Position numbers and translations under genes: made by a program
Shown here: one piece after another, positions 40,916 to 50,013 of the stretch
Numbering within the stretch: the stretch's first letter is position 1
Layout: every line of letters begins with the position of its first letter
Assembly (NCBI GenBank): GCA_030041385.1
Contig: JASHNY010000121.1
Coordinates: forward strand, 1-64,000
Source: Alphaproteobacteria bacterium
GTDB lineage: Bacteria > Pseudomonadota > Alphaproteobacteria > ATCC43930 > CGMCC-115725
Reading direction: 5' to 3'
DNA: 64,000 bases
Notes under the pieces: generated by a model
Told to the model about the DNA's origin: nothing
Database searches by the model: none
The model's input: only the letters and a program-made list of their open reading frames with translations

Positions 40916-42022
40916 TCAGCCAGACAGGCGATCGACCAGCGGCCCAACCCCGGTGCGCACCGGGTCGGTGCAGGGCAGGCGCAGCACATCCTCGGTGCGC
41001 CGCAAAAAGTCCCGCGCGGCGCCGAGGTCGAGCGCATCGGTATTGACGCTGACCCCGATGCAGCGCACCGCCGGGTTGGTCAGGCGCGCCGCCTCGAGGT
41101 TGCGCTCGATGCACAGGGCGAGGTCCGGCACCGGGAAATGGCGCAAGCCGCGCATATGGGTGCGGGTCGGCTCGTGGCACATGACCAGCGCATCCGGCTG
41201 CGCCCCGTGCAACAGCCCCAGGCTGACCCCGGCATAGGAGGCGTGGAACAGCGATCCCTGACCCTCAATCACGTCCCAGTGATCGGGGTCGGCAGCCGGG
41301 CTCAGCCATTCGACTGCGCCGGGAATGAAATCGGCGACGACCGCGTCGATCGACACGCCGTCGCCAGCGATGAAGATCCCGGTCTGCCCGGTGGCGCGGA
41401 ACTCGGCGTCGAGGCCGCGGCTGCGCATTTCGCGTTCGAGCGCCAGCGCCGTGAACATCTTGCCGCAGGAGCAATCGGTGCCGACCGTCAGCAGCCGCTT
41501 CCCCGGGCGCTTGACCCCGCTCGCCACGGCAAAGTCGCGGGTGGGATGGCGCACGTCGATGAGGTTGCGGCCGCGCCTTGCCGCCGCATCGCGCAACGCC
41601 GGCACCTCGCCGAGCCGGCGGTGCAACCCGCTCGCCAGATCCATGCCGCGTTCGAGGGCCTCGACCAGCGGCACCTCCCACCCCTCGCCGAGAAACCCGC
41701 CGCGATTGGCGACGCCGATAATGACCGTGCCGATGCCGGCGGCGGCGGCGGCCTCGATCGTCATGTCGGGAAGGCCGAGATCGGCGCGGCAGCCGGGCAG
41801 CCGGAACTGGCCGCGCGACATCTCCGGTCGCCAATAGGCAATGCCGGCCGCGGTCTTGGCGGCCAGCTGGTCGGGCGCGTCGCCGAGAAACATCAGATAC
41901 GGGGTGCGCAGCGCCACGAACCGGTCCCTTATCGCGATGTCGGCCGGCAATCTTAGGGGAAGAGCGGGATGGTGCGAAGGCTCTTGCGCGCAAGTATCGA
42001 CAGCGACCGGGGAAACCGCCAC
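40916..42022 (-). CDS. dgcN: DUF1611 family protein, probable D-glutamate N-acetyltransferase DgcN
   Basis: YLMFLGDAPDQLAAKTAAGIAYWRPE...LLTVGTDCSCGKMFTALALEREM...VIEGQGSLFHASYAGVSLGLLHG; start uncertain. Confidence 0.75.
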   Translation of the reverse strand: MAVSPVAVDTCAQEPSHHPALPLRLPADIAIRDRFVALRTPYLMFLGDAPDQLAAKTAAGIAYWRPEMSRGQFRLPGCRADLGLPDMTIEAAAAAGIGTVIIGVANRGGFLGEGWEVPLVEALERGMDLASGLHRRLGEVPALRDAAARRGRNLIDVRHPTRDFAVASGVKRPGKRLLTVGTDCSCGKMFTALALEREMRSRGLDAEFRATGQTGIFIAGDGVSIDAVVADFIPGAVEWLSPAADPDHWDVIEGQGSLFHASYAGVSLGLLHGAQPDALVMCHEPTRTHMRGLRHFPVPDLALCIERNLEAARLTNPAVRCIGVSVNTDALDLGAARDFLRRTEDVLRLPCTDPVRTGVGPLVDRLSG

Positions 42023-42057
42023 ATTACCCGGCTTGGCCGATCCACGAAGGCGAAGGG

Positions 42058-42294
42058 ATGCTCAGGGTTACGCGCGCGGTTGCGGCATGCCTGATTGCGC
42101 TCGCCGGCGCCGGGTGCATGACATCGCAGCCGTTCATCGACGAGGGCGACGCCAACCACGCCGAGGTCGACTATAGCGGCGACGTTGCGGCCGCCACCGC
42201 CGTTGCCCAGCGCCATTGCGCCGAGTTCAACCGGGTCGCTCGCTATACCGGCAGCAGCGGCGACCATGCCTATTTCGCATGCGAGGCCCGTTGA
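42058..42294 (+). CDS. Small hypothetical lipoprotein
   Basis: MLRVTRAVAACLIALAGAGCMTS lipobox. Confidence 0.65.
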   Translation: MLRVTRAVAACLIALAGAGCMTSQPFIDEGDANHAEVDYSGDVAAATAVAQRHCAEFNRVARYTGSSGDHAYFACEAR

Positions 42295-42348
42295 CCAGCG
42301 CTGGCCGCGCTGCGATGCGGCCGGCTCGTCAATACAAAATTAACCAAG

Positions 42349-42363
42349 TTGAACGATCGTTAA
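42349..42363. promoter_or_regulatory. CtrA-like box (one mismatch to TTAA-N7-TTAA)
   Basis: TTGAacgatcgTTAAC in an AT-rich island 28 bp before the histidine kinase start; preceded by TTAACC. Confidence 0.35.
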
Positions 42364-42391
42364 CGACTCTGCGAAGGCTGCAAAGCGACTG

Positions 42392-44035
42392 ATGCAGCAA
42401 ACCGGACCCGACCCGAGCCGCATCGTTTTTTCGGCTTGCCAGCGCTGCACGACCATCGCGTTGGCGATCATTCTGATCGGGGCCTTTATCGGCCTGGCCG
42501 CCGCCGACCGCTCCGACCGCTATGCGACGGCCGTGCGCGAGCGCGACGCGGTCGCCGCCCGCACCGCCGCAGCGGTGCACGACGTGATGGCGCGGGACGA
42601 GCGGCTGCTCGATCGTCTGGCGGCGGATTCCGAGGGCGCCGAGCCGACGACGCAGAACCTGCTGGCGCTGGCGCCGACCCTGGTTCCCGGGGCACGGGCG
42701 GTCGCGGTGCTCGGCGCGGACGGCGACATATTGGCGAGCGCGCCGAGCGGCTTTCCCGGGTCGGAGCTCGCCGAGATCGCCGCCGCTTCCAGCCGCGGCT
42801 TGTCGATCACGCCGGGGCTTTATGTGACGCGGGCGGTTCCCGCGCCCGAACTCGGCACCGCCTTGATCGGGCTGGCGCGCGCCCGCTTTGCGGAGGACGG
42901 CCATTCCGCCGGCGCGGCGCTGGTCGTCATCGACGCGGCCAGCCTGGCCCCGACCGAGAATCTTCCCGCCGGCGGCGCGCTGTTGATCCGGCGCAGCGAT
43001 GGCACCGTGCTGTTGCATCTTGGCGGCACTGCGGTTGCCGGCGCGACCGCCTTCGTGCCCTCCTTCCCGCTCGAGGTCGCCTATGGCCGCCGCGCGGGCG
43101 AGATCGAAAAGGCATGGCGCGCGGTGTGGCTGCGCAACGGATTGCTGGTCGGCGGCGCCGGCCTGCTCGTCGCGCTGGCCGCGGTGCTGTTCGACCATTA
43201 CCGCCGCCGCGCCGCGGCCCATGCGGCGGTGCGCGAAGCGGTGACGTTGCGCCAGAACGTGGCGGAACTGACCGCCGCGGCAACCCGCGCCGACGAGGCG
43301 AGCCGCGCAAAATCGCGCTTTTTCGCCCAGGTGACGCACGAACTGCGCACCCCACTCAACGCCATCATCGGCTTTTCCGAGACGATCCAGCGCCAGATGT
43401 TCGGCCCCGTCGCCAATGCCCGCTACGTCGAATATGCCGGCCTGATCCGCGACGCCGGCGGCCACCTTTTGTCGCTGATCAACGACCTGCTCGACATCGC
43501 CCGGCTTGAAGAGGGGAAGATGGAGATCGCGCCGGTTCGGCTTTCCGCCACGACGCTGGCGCGCTCTTCGCTCGACCTCGTCGAATTCATGGCGGGCGAG
43601 CGCAACGTGGCGCTGACGGTGGGCGGCGCCGATACCTGCCCCGACCTCACCGCCGACCCGCGCGCCGCCAAGCAGGTGCTGGTCAATCTGCTGTCGAACG
43701 CGATCAAGTTCACCCCGGCCGGCGGGCGGGTCGCACTGCGCTTCACCGGGCGGCGCGACGGGGGAGTTGCAATCACCGTCGCCGATACCGGGATCGGCAT
43801 GTCGACCGAGGAGATCCGCCTCGCCTTCGAGCCGTTCGGCCGGGCCACCGGCGCCGCCGCGGCGACGCCGGGCACCGGCCTAGGCCTGCCGATCGCCCGC
43901 GCGCTGATGCGGCTGCACGGTGGCGACCTCTCGCTCGCCAGCACCCCCGGCGGAGGTACCACGGCGACGGCCGTATTTCCCGCTGGCGCCCGTGTGCGCG
44001 GGTTCCGGGGGCAGCCGCCGGCCCGCGCCGCGTAA
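42392..44035 (+). CDS. Sensor histidine kinase (HisKA/HATPase, PleC/DivJ-like)
   Basis: RFFAQVTHELRTPLNAIIGFSETIQRQMFGP...NLLSNAIKFTPAGG...GTGLGLPIARALMRLHGG. Confidence 0.92.
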   Translation: MQQTGPDPSRIVFSACQRCTTIALAIILIGAFIGLAAADRSDRYATAVRERDAVAARTAAAVHDVMARDERLLDRLAADSEGAEPTTQNLLALAPTLVPGARAVAVLGADGDILASAPSGFPGSELAEIAAASSRGLSITPGLYVTRAVPAPELGTALIGLARARFAEDGHSAGAALVVIDAASLAPTENLPAGGALLIRRSDGTVLLHLGGTAVAGATAFVPSFPLEVAYGRRAGEIEKAWRAVWLRNGLLVGGAGLLVALAAVLFDHYRRRAAAHAAVREAVTLRQNVAELTAAATRADEASRAKSRFFAQVTHELRTPLNAIIGFSETIQRQMFGPVANARYVEYAGLIRDAGGHLLSLINDLLDIARLEEGKMEIAPVRLSATTLARSSLDLVEFMAGERNVALTVGGADTCPDLTADPRAAKQVLVNLLSNAIKFTPAGGRVALRFTGRRDGGVAITVADTGIGMSTEEIRLAFEPFGRATGAAAATPGTGLGLPIARALMRLHGGDLSLASTPGGGTTATAVFPAGARVRGFRGQPPARAA

Positions 44036-44133
44036 TTTCATTGAGGCGCCGCAAGGCCGTCGCCAGCGGCAAGTTTTTGCACGACCGCACGCGCGACATG
44101 CACTATATCGCCGGGGTTTCAGGGGAGATCGCG

Positions 44134-44556
44134 ATGCGGCGCTGGCGGAAATCGACGGGCGCGGTGGTCGGCGCCGCCCTCTTCCTCGTTGCCGCCCCGG
44201 GCCTTGCAACTGCCGCCCCGTGCGACGAGAACAACCCCGCCAGCCCGGCCCGCACCACCCAAATCACGCTGGGCGCCAGCGATTTCACCGACTACGCCCG
44301 CGACGACATGCGCACCTTTGTCGCGACCGACAGCCTCGGCCAGGTGACCGCTCGGATCATCGCCCAAGTGCCGCGCGGCATCGTGCGGTCATTCAGCGCG
44401 ATGCCGGTAACCAACCGCTATTCGTGGGAGTACGGCGAGGCCTTGCATGGCATCGATGTTCACGTCGTGCTGAAGCATCGCGATCCGGCGGCGCAGGTGC
44501 GGGTAAGCGTCAGGCAGGTCTGTGCGCAATATTTCCGCGATTCGTTTCTGTATTAG
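44134..44556 (+). CDS. Hypothetical secreted protein
   Basis: Signal peptide MRRWRKSTGAVVGAALFLVAAPGLATAA; AGGGGAGA RBS. Confidence 0.65.
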   Translation: MRRWRKSTGAVVGAALFLVAAPGLATAAPCDENNPASPARTTQITLGASDFTDYARDDMRTFVATDSLGQVTARIIAQVPRGIVRSFSAMPVTNRYSWEYGEALHGIDVHVVLKHRDPAAQVRVSVRQVCAQYFRDSFLY

Positions 44557-44586
44557 CCGCACCGGCCGGCGAGTAGGGACCCGGCG

Positions 44587-45378
44587 CTAAAACTGCACGC
44601 GCTGGGTCAAGGCGCCGTCGATGATCAGGTTGGTGCCGGTGATGAAGCTGGCGCGCGGGCTGGCCAGGAACACCACGGCATCGGCGACCTCTTCCGGCGT
44701 GCCCATCCGCCCCGTGGGGTTGCGCGCGATCATCGATTTGAAAAATTCGGGATTGCGCTGTTCGGCGATGTTCCACACGCCGCCCTTGAAATAGACGTTG
44801 CCGGGCGAGACCAGGTTGGCGCGCACGTTCTTGGCCGCCAGATTGCGCGCCAACCCCTTGACGTAGGGGACCAGCGTCGCCTTGACCGCGGCATAGGAGC
44901 GATTCGGCCCGTAGATTTCGGCCATCGCGGTGCTGCCGACGACGACGATCGCGCCGGCGCCCGATTGTTCGAGGAACGGCACCGCCGCCTCGCAGCCGAA
45001 CACCGTCGCCATCACGTCGATCTCGAAGCCGCGGCGCCATGATGCTTCGTCCATGCCCTGGGCCAGGGCGCTGACATTGGCGACGAAAATATCGATGCCG
45101 CCGAGACCGGCCGCAGCCTCCTCGACCCAGGATTTCAGCGCCGCGATATCGGCCACATCGACGGCATGGCCGATGGCGCGGACGCCCTTCCTTTCGAGCG
45201 CGGCCACGGTGTCCGCGACCGGGCCGGCGCTGCGCGCACACAGCGCCACGTTGCAGCCCTCCTCGGCCAGCAGCTCGACGATCGCTCGGCCGATCCCCCG
45301 CGTGCCGCCGGTGACCAGCGCCCTCTTGCCGTTGAGCCCCAGATCCATCGCCGCCCTCACTGCCTGAATATTGGTCAA
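44587..45378 (-). CDS. SDR family oxidoreductase
   Basis: RALVTGGTRGIGRAIVELLAEEG; SYAAVKATLVPYVKGLARNL. Confidence 0.94.
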   Translation of the reverse strand: MTNIQAVRAAMDLGLNGKRALVTGGTRGIGRAIVELLAEEGCNVALCARSAGPVADTVAALERKGVRAIGHAVDVADIAALKSWVEEAAAGLGGIDIFVANVSALAQGMDEASWRRGFEIDVMATVFGCEAAVPFLEQSGAGAIVVVGSTAMAEIYGPNRSYAAVKATLVPYVKGLARNLAAKNVRANLVSPGNVYFKGGVWNIAEQRNPEFFKSMIARNPTGRMGTPEEVADAVVFLASPRASFITGTNLIIDGALTQRVQF

Positions 45379-45477
45379 AAGACCGACCGCGACGGTCGGC
45401 CGCCGTGTACACTAAGCCGGTGTGGCCAGGGGCAACAACCGGCCGCACGCGGGAACCGCCGGGCAAACCTCAGCGAG

Positions 45478-46773
45478 ATGCGCCTCAACGACAGGCTCCT
45501 TGCCGCGCTCGGCGTGGCGCGCGCCACCTCGGCCGGGGTGGCGCCGGCGATCCCGCGCCCTCGCCGCGACGGCGTCGCCTCCCGATTGCTGGGGAACGCC
45601 GACTTCCGCCGGCTGTGGCTGATCGGCCTCGCGGTGTTCGGGGTGCGCTGGCTCGAAACCCTGGCGATCGCGGTCTTTGTCTACGAGCGCACCGCTTCGG
45701 CCTTCGACGTGGCGCTGATGACGTTGCTGCGGATCCTGCCGATGGCGCTGTTCGGGGCGCCGATCGGGGCGCTGGCCGAGCGAGTCGAGCGCCGTTCGGC
45801 CGAGATTGCGGTGTTGACGGTGATGCTCGGCGGCTCGCTGACGATGGCCGTGCTCGCCTATGGCGGATGGCTGGCGGTGTGGCACCTCGCGCTCGGCAGC
45901 TTTGTCAGCGGCATCGCCTGGGCAGCCGACAACCCAGTCCGGCGAGTCATGATCGGGGAGGTCGTGGGCAGCGAGCGCATGGGCGCGGCGATGGCGGCCG
46001 ATGTCGGCGCCAACAACGCCAGCCAGATGCTGGGACCGACAGTCGGCGGGCTGGTGCTGGCCAGCGTCGGCATCGGCGGCGCCTTCACCGTCAGCGTCAC
46101 CTGCTACTCGCTGGCGATCGTTGCAGCGTTTCGGCTGCGCCACCGCAACACCGTCGCCCCGACCAAGGCGGGGGGCGTGCTGACCCGCATGATCGAAGGC
46201 CTGATGCTGGTCCGCAACGACCGCCGGCTGATCGCGATCCTGACCGTGACCGTGATCTACAACGTGTTCGGCTGGCCCTTCACCAGCATGATCCCGGTGA
46301 TCGGCCAGGATAGCCTGCACCTGGCGGCGACCGGGATCGGCATTCTCGCCAGCATGACCGGGGTCGGCTCGTTTCTCGGCGCGATCGCGATCGCGCTGCG
46401 GGCGAAACCCCGCCATTTCACCCGGCTTTATGTCGGTGCGGTGCTGAGCTATCTGGTTCTGCTGATCGTGTTCGCGCTGGCCCCGCAGACCGTTTTCGCC
46501 GGCAGCGCGCTGGTGTGCACCGGGGTGGCCAACTCCGGCTTCAGCGTCATGCAGGCGACATTGATCTACCTGGCGGCGCCGCCCGAAATGCGCAGCCGGC
46601 TTTACGGCGTCTTGTCGCTGTGCATCGGCTCCGGCCTGTTCGGCTTTCTCCATATCGGCTTGATGGCGGGGCTGATCGGCGCGCCGTGGGCGACGACGTT
46701 GACCGGGCTCGAAGGCCTGCTGGCGATGGCCTTGACCTGGCGCTGGTGGCGAACGCTGCTGCGGCCCGATTAG
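45478..46773 (+). CDS. MFS transporter
   Basis: ADFRRLWLIGLAVFGVRWLETLAIAVFVYERTASAFDVALMTLLRILPMALFGAPIGALAERVERR. Confidence 0.9.
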   Translation: MRLNDRLLAALGVARATSAGVAPAIPRPRRDGVASRLLGNADFRRLWLIGLAVFGVRWLETLAIAVFVYERTASAFDVALMTLLRILPMALFGAPIGALAERVERRSAEIAVLTVMLGGSLTMAVLAYGGWLAVWHLALGSFVSGIAWAADNPVRRVMIGEVVGSERMGAAMAADVGANNASQMLGPTVGGLVLASVGIGGAFTVSVTCYSLAIVAAFRLRHRNTVAPTKAGGVLTRMIEGLMLVRNDRRLIAILTVTVIYNVFGWPFTSMIPVIGQDSLHLAATGIGILASMTGVGSFLGAIAIALRAKPRHFTRLYVGAVLSYLVLLIVFALAPQTVFAGSALVCTGVANSGFSVMQATLIYLAAPPEMRSRLYGVLSLCIGSGLFGFLHIGLMAGLIGAPWATTLTGLEGLLAMALTWRWWRTLLRPD

Positions 46774-46841
46774 CCCACGCCCCGCCTCAGGGTCGCGCCC
46801 AGGCCGATGCCATGACGGCCTGTCTGATGGCGGCAGCGGGT

Positions 46842-46917
<76 letters not shown>

Positions 46918-47064
46918 AACCGCGCGGTATCGGCCCGCCGGGCGGCGCGGACTATGAGGAGCGCGCCCGGGCCTGTCAAGCGCGGCTGCCGGGTTTCTGC
47001 CAGCGCTTGCGAGCGTCCGGCGCTGCGGCTACGGTCGCGCGGCAGGACGGCACGAGGCGCCCGC

Positions 47065-47367
47065 ATGAACGCTCTGATTTGGTTAATCGACACGATCATC
47101 ACCATTTACATCTGGCTGCTGATCGCCCAGGCGGTCCTGAGTTGGCTGCTGGCCTTCGGCGTCGTCAACCGCTACAACCGCGCGGTCGCGCTGATCGGCG
47201 ATTTCCTCTACCGCGTCACCGAACCGCTGTTGCGGCCGATCCGCTCACTATTGCCGAATTTCGGCGGCCTCGACATCTCGCCGGTCATCCTGATCCTGAT
47301 CCTTTATTTCGTGCGCATCCTGATCGACGAAGACATTGCGCCATACCTGTTCCAGATCGCCCCTTAG
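47065..47367 (+). CDS. YggT family membrane protein
   Basis: IITIYIWLLIAQAVLSWLLAFGVVNRYNRAVALIGDFLYRVTEPLLRPIRSLLPNFGGLDISPVILILILYF. Confidence 0.94.
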   Translation: MNALIWLIDTIITIYIWLLIAQAVLSWLLAFGVVNRYNRAVALIGDFLYRVTEPLLRPIRSLLPNFGGLDISPVILILILYFVRILIDEDIAPYLFQIAP

Positions 47368-47382
47368 GGTCGGAGAAGCGTC

Positions 47383-47577
47383 ATGAGGCTGCCGCTGAAC
47401 GGGGGTGCGATCGCCTATGACCTCCTCGGTCCCGAGACTGCGCCGACCGTGTGCATCACCCATTCGCTGGCGTCGGACGGCGGCAGCTGGGCGGAACAGG
47501 TGCCGCCGCTGCTTGCCGCCGGGTTTCGCGACCCTCACCGTCCCGGCGCGGCGTTGATCCAGGTGGCGATGCGCTGA
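47383..47577 (+). pseudogene. Truncated alpha/beta hydrolase N-terminus (3-oxoadipate enol-lactonase-like)
   Basis: MRLPLNGGAIAYDLLGPETAPTVCITHSLASDGGSWAEQVPPLLAAGFR then unrelated tail; catalytic residues missing. Confidence 0.65.
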
Positions 47578-48299
47578 ATCACCTCAGCCTCGATCCCGAG
47601 ATAGCCGTGCGGCGAGAACGCCTCACACGGGTCGGATCGGATTGCCCTGCTGTCGACGAGAATAAGCTCCTTGCGTGGCGCGGCCGGCATTGAGGCGATG
47701 AGGCCGGGGGCGTCGCCCGGCGGGCTGAAGCGGCACGAATCCCCGCTATTGGCGACGACGAGCGCCGGCACCGTGATTGCGGCGGGACCGGCGCTGGAAA
47801 CCGCCTCGCCGGCTCGGGGGCTGACCCTCGTCACCGACGAGGTCAACACCACCCCGGCCACCTTGCCGCCGAGATGCGCTCCGCCATTGACGGCGGCGAC
47901 CGAGCCCATGCTGGTGCCGATCAGCCAAACCGGCGCGTTGCCGCGCGACCGGGCGAAATCGACCGCAGCCGCCAGCGCCGCGAGATAGGCGGCACTCGAC
48001 CGCTGGCCCATCAGCGAGCGGTTGTCCGGCGAGCCGAGGATCACGGCGTTGATGCCGTAAGGCGCCCACATCGCGCGGGTCCGGACCAGGAAGTTACCGT
48101 TGCTGGTATCGCCGACCTGGTTGATCCGCACGATTCCCTCGCCGCCTGCGAGCAGCACCACACTCACTCGGGCGGCCGGCGCCGGCAGGAAGGCCGCCCG
48201 TTCGGTTCCCATCGGGGTCGGCAGGTCAGCGACGATGGCCTGCGCTTGCGCCGCGGCCGACAGCAGCATCAGGGCGGCGAAGGCCCGGAGCAGCACCAT
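47535..48299 (-). CDS. Secreted alpha/beta hydrolase-fold protein
   Basis: Signal peptide; VWLIGTSMGSVAAVNGG nucleophile elbow; C-terminal SPHGYLGIE His. Confidence 0.85.
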   Translation of the reverse strand: MVLLRAFAALMLLSAAAQAQAIVADLPTPMGTERAAFLPAPAARVSVVLLAGGEGIVRINQVGDTSNGNFLVRTRAMWAPYGINAVILGSPDNRSLMGQRSSAAYLAALAAAVDFARSRGNAPVWLIGTSMGSVAAVNGGAHLGGKVAGVVLTSSVTRVSPRAGEAVSSAGPAAITVPALVVANSGDSCRFSPPGDAPGLIASMPAAPRKELILVDSRAIRSDPCEAFSPHGYLGIEAEVIQRIATWINAAPGR

Positions 48300-48304
48300 C
48301 GCGG

Positions 48305-49531
48305 CTATTTCTGATCCCGCCGGGCGGCGAGGCGCAGGCGCAGGGCGTTCAGCTTGATGAACCCCTCGGCGTCGCGCTGGTCATAGACGGCGTCTTCCTC
48401 GAAGGTCACGTGAGCCTGGCTGTAGAGGCTGTTGGGCGATTGGCGACCGACAACCCGCACTCCGCCCTTGTACAATTTCAGGCGCACCCGGCCAGCGACC
48501 TGCTGCTGGCTCTCATCGATCAGCGCCTGCAGCATGCGGCGCTCGGGCGAGAACCAGAGCCCGTTGTAGATCAGTTCGGCGTAGCGCGGCATCAGCTCGT
48601 CCTTGAGGTGCATCGCACCGCGGTCGAGGCACAGGCTTTCGATCCCGCGATGCGCCGCCTGCAATACCGTGCCGCCGGGGGTCTCATAGACGCCGCGCGA
48701 TTTCATGCCGACAAAGCGGTTCTCGACCAGGTCGAGCCGGCCGACCCCGTGCTGCCCGCCAAGCTCGTTGAGCCGGGTCAGCAACGCCGCCGGCGACAAG
48801 GTTTCGCCATCGACCGCGACCGGGTCGCCGCGCGCGAAATCGATCTCGACATATTGCGCCCGGTCGGGCGCGTTCTCGGGCGCGACGGTGCGGCTGTAGA
48901 CGTATTCCTCGGGCTCGCTCCACGGGTCTTCGAGCACCTTTCCTTCGGCCGAAATGTGCAACAGGTTGGCATCGACCGAAAACGGCGCCTCGCCGCGCTT
49001 GTCGCGGGCAATCGGGATCTGGTGCTGATCGGCATAGTCGAGCAGACGTGTGCGCGAGTTCAAATCCCATTCGCGCCATGGGGCGATGACCTTGATGTCC
49101 GGCTGCAGCGCATAATAGGAAAGCTCGAAGCGGACCTGGTCGTTGCCCTTGCCGGTGGCGCCATGCGCGACCGCGTCGGCGCCGACCCGGCGGGCGATCT
49201 CGATCTGGCGCTTGGCGATCAGCGGCCGCGCGATCGAGGTGCCGAGCAGGTATTGGCCCTCGTACAAGGCGTTGGCGCGGAACATCGGAAAGACGAAATC
49301 GCGCACGAATTCCTCGCGCAGATCGTCGATGAAGATTTCCCTGACCCCCATCAGCTCGGCCTTCTGCCGTGCCGGCGCCAATTCCTCGCCCTGGCCGAGA
49401 TCGGCGGTGAAGGTGACGACCTCGCAGCGGTAGGTCTCTTGCAGCCAGCGCAGGATGACCGACGTGTCGAGCCCGCCCGAATAGGCCAGAACTACCTTTT
49501 TGACGTCGCCGGGTCTTGCTTTATCGGTCAT
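48305..49531 (-). CDS. argG: Argininosuccinate synthase
   Basis: [42 protein letters not shown]. Confidence 0.97.
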   Translation of the reverse strand: MTDKARPGDVKKVVLAYSGGLDTSVILRWLQETYRCEVVTFTADLGQGEELAPARQKAELMGVREIFIDDLREEFVRDFVFPMFRANALYEGQYLLGTSIARPLIAKRQIEIARRVGADAVAHGATGKGNDQVRFELSYYALQPDIKVIAPWREWDLNSRTRLLDYADQHQIPIARDKRGEAPFSVDANLLHISAEGKVLEDPWSEPEEYVYSRTVAPENAPDRAQYVEIDFARGDPVAVDGETLSPAALLTRLNELGGQHGVGRLDLVENRFVGMKSRGVYETPGGTVLQAAHRGIESLCLDRGAMHLKDELMPRYAELIYNGLWFSPERRMLQALIDESQQQVAGRVRLKLYKGGVRVVGRQSPNSLYSQAHVTFEEDAVYDQRDAEGFIKLNALRLRLAARRDQK

Positions 49532-49672
49532 GTCCTTATCTCGCGCCGCGTTGCCGCCGTCTTTTGTCATTCCCGCCGGTGCGACGCAATACGGCCGGCC
49601 GCTCGTTGATCCATATCAAGGCATTACCGGCGGAAACGCGCCAGGCTGCGACCGCAGATGATGAGGAATACG

Positions 49673-49858
49673 ATGTCCACAAGCGAAATCGTGATCCTGT
49701 CTTTGGTCGTCGGCGCATTTGTGGTGTTTGCCGCGACCTTGTTCTGGGTGTCGTTAGGCTCGGGCAGCGCCATAACGCTCGACGAGGGGCGGGAGCGGCA
49801 AACGCGCGAGGATAACAGCGGCCCGCATTCGGGCGGCACCGTCCCCGTCGACGACTAG
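49673..49858 (+). CDS. Small single-TM hypothetical protein
   Basis: MSTSEIVILSLVVGAFVVFAATLFWVSLGSG. Confidence 0.6.
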   Translation: MSTSEIVILSLVVGAFVVFAATLFWVSLGSGSAITLDEGRERQTREDNSGPHSGGTVPVDD

Positions 49859-49893
49859 GCGGTAACAGAAGCGGGCTGGCGACGCCGCGCCCA

Positions 49894-50013
49894 GCGCATG
49901 GCTCTGTTGGATTGAAGCGTTCGTATTTCTCGCTTCCCGGGGGCCGGCCCTCGGATTTGAAGTTCATAACGCGGCCGCCACCAAACCCGTGCGAACTTCA
50001 AATCCGCCACACT
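49894..50013. repeat. Composite intergenic repeat with 14-bp perfect hairpin arms
   Basis: 49894-49957 similar to 7042-7100; CGGATTTGAAGTTC (49952-49965) / GAACTTCAAATCCG (49992-50005); 49990-50013 reverse-complement identical to 12552-12575. Confidence 0.75.

Noticed and set aside
39240-41180. 646-aa minus-strand ORF as a single fused protein
   Set aside because: Only its C-terminal part (AlkA-like, from 39926) is real; the N-terminal part is out of frame with the epimerase gene
39944-41956. 670-aa plus-strand ORF
   Set aside because: Shadow of the dgcA/dgcN-like genes
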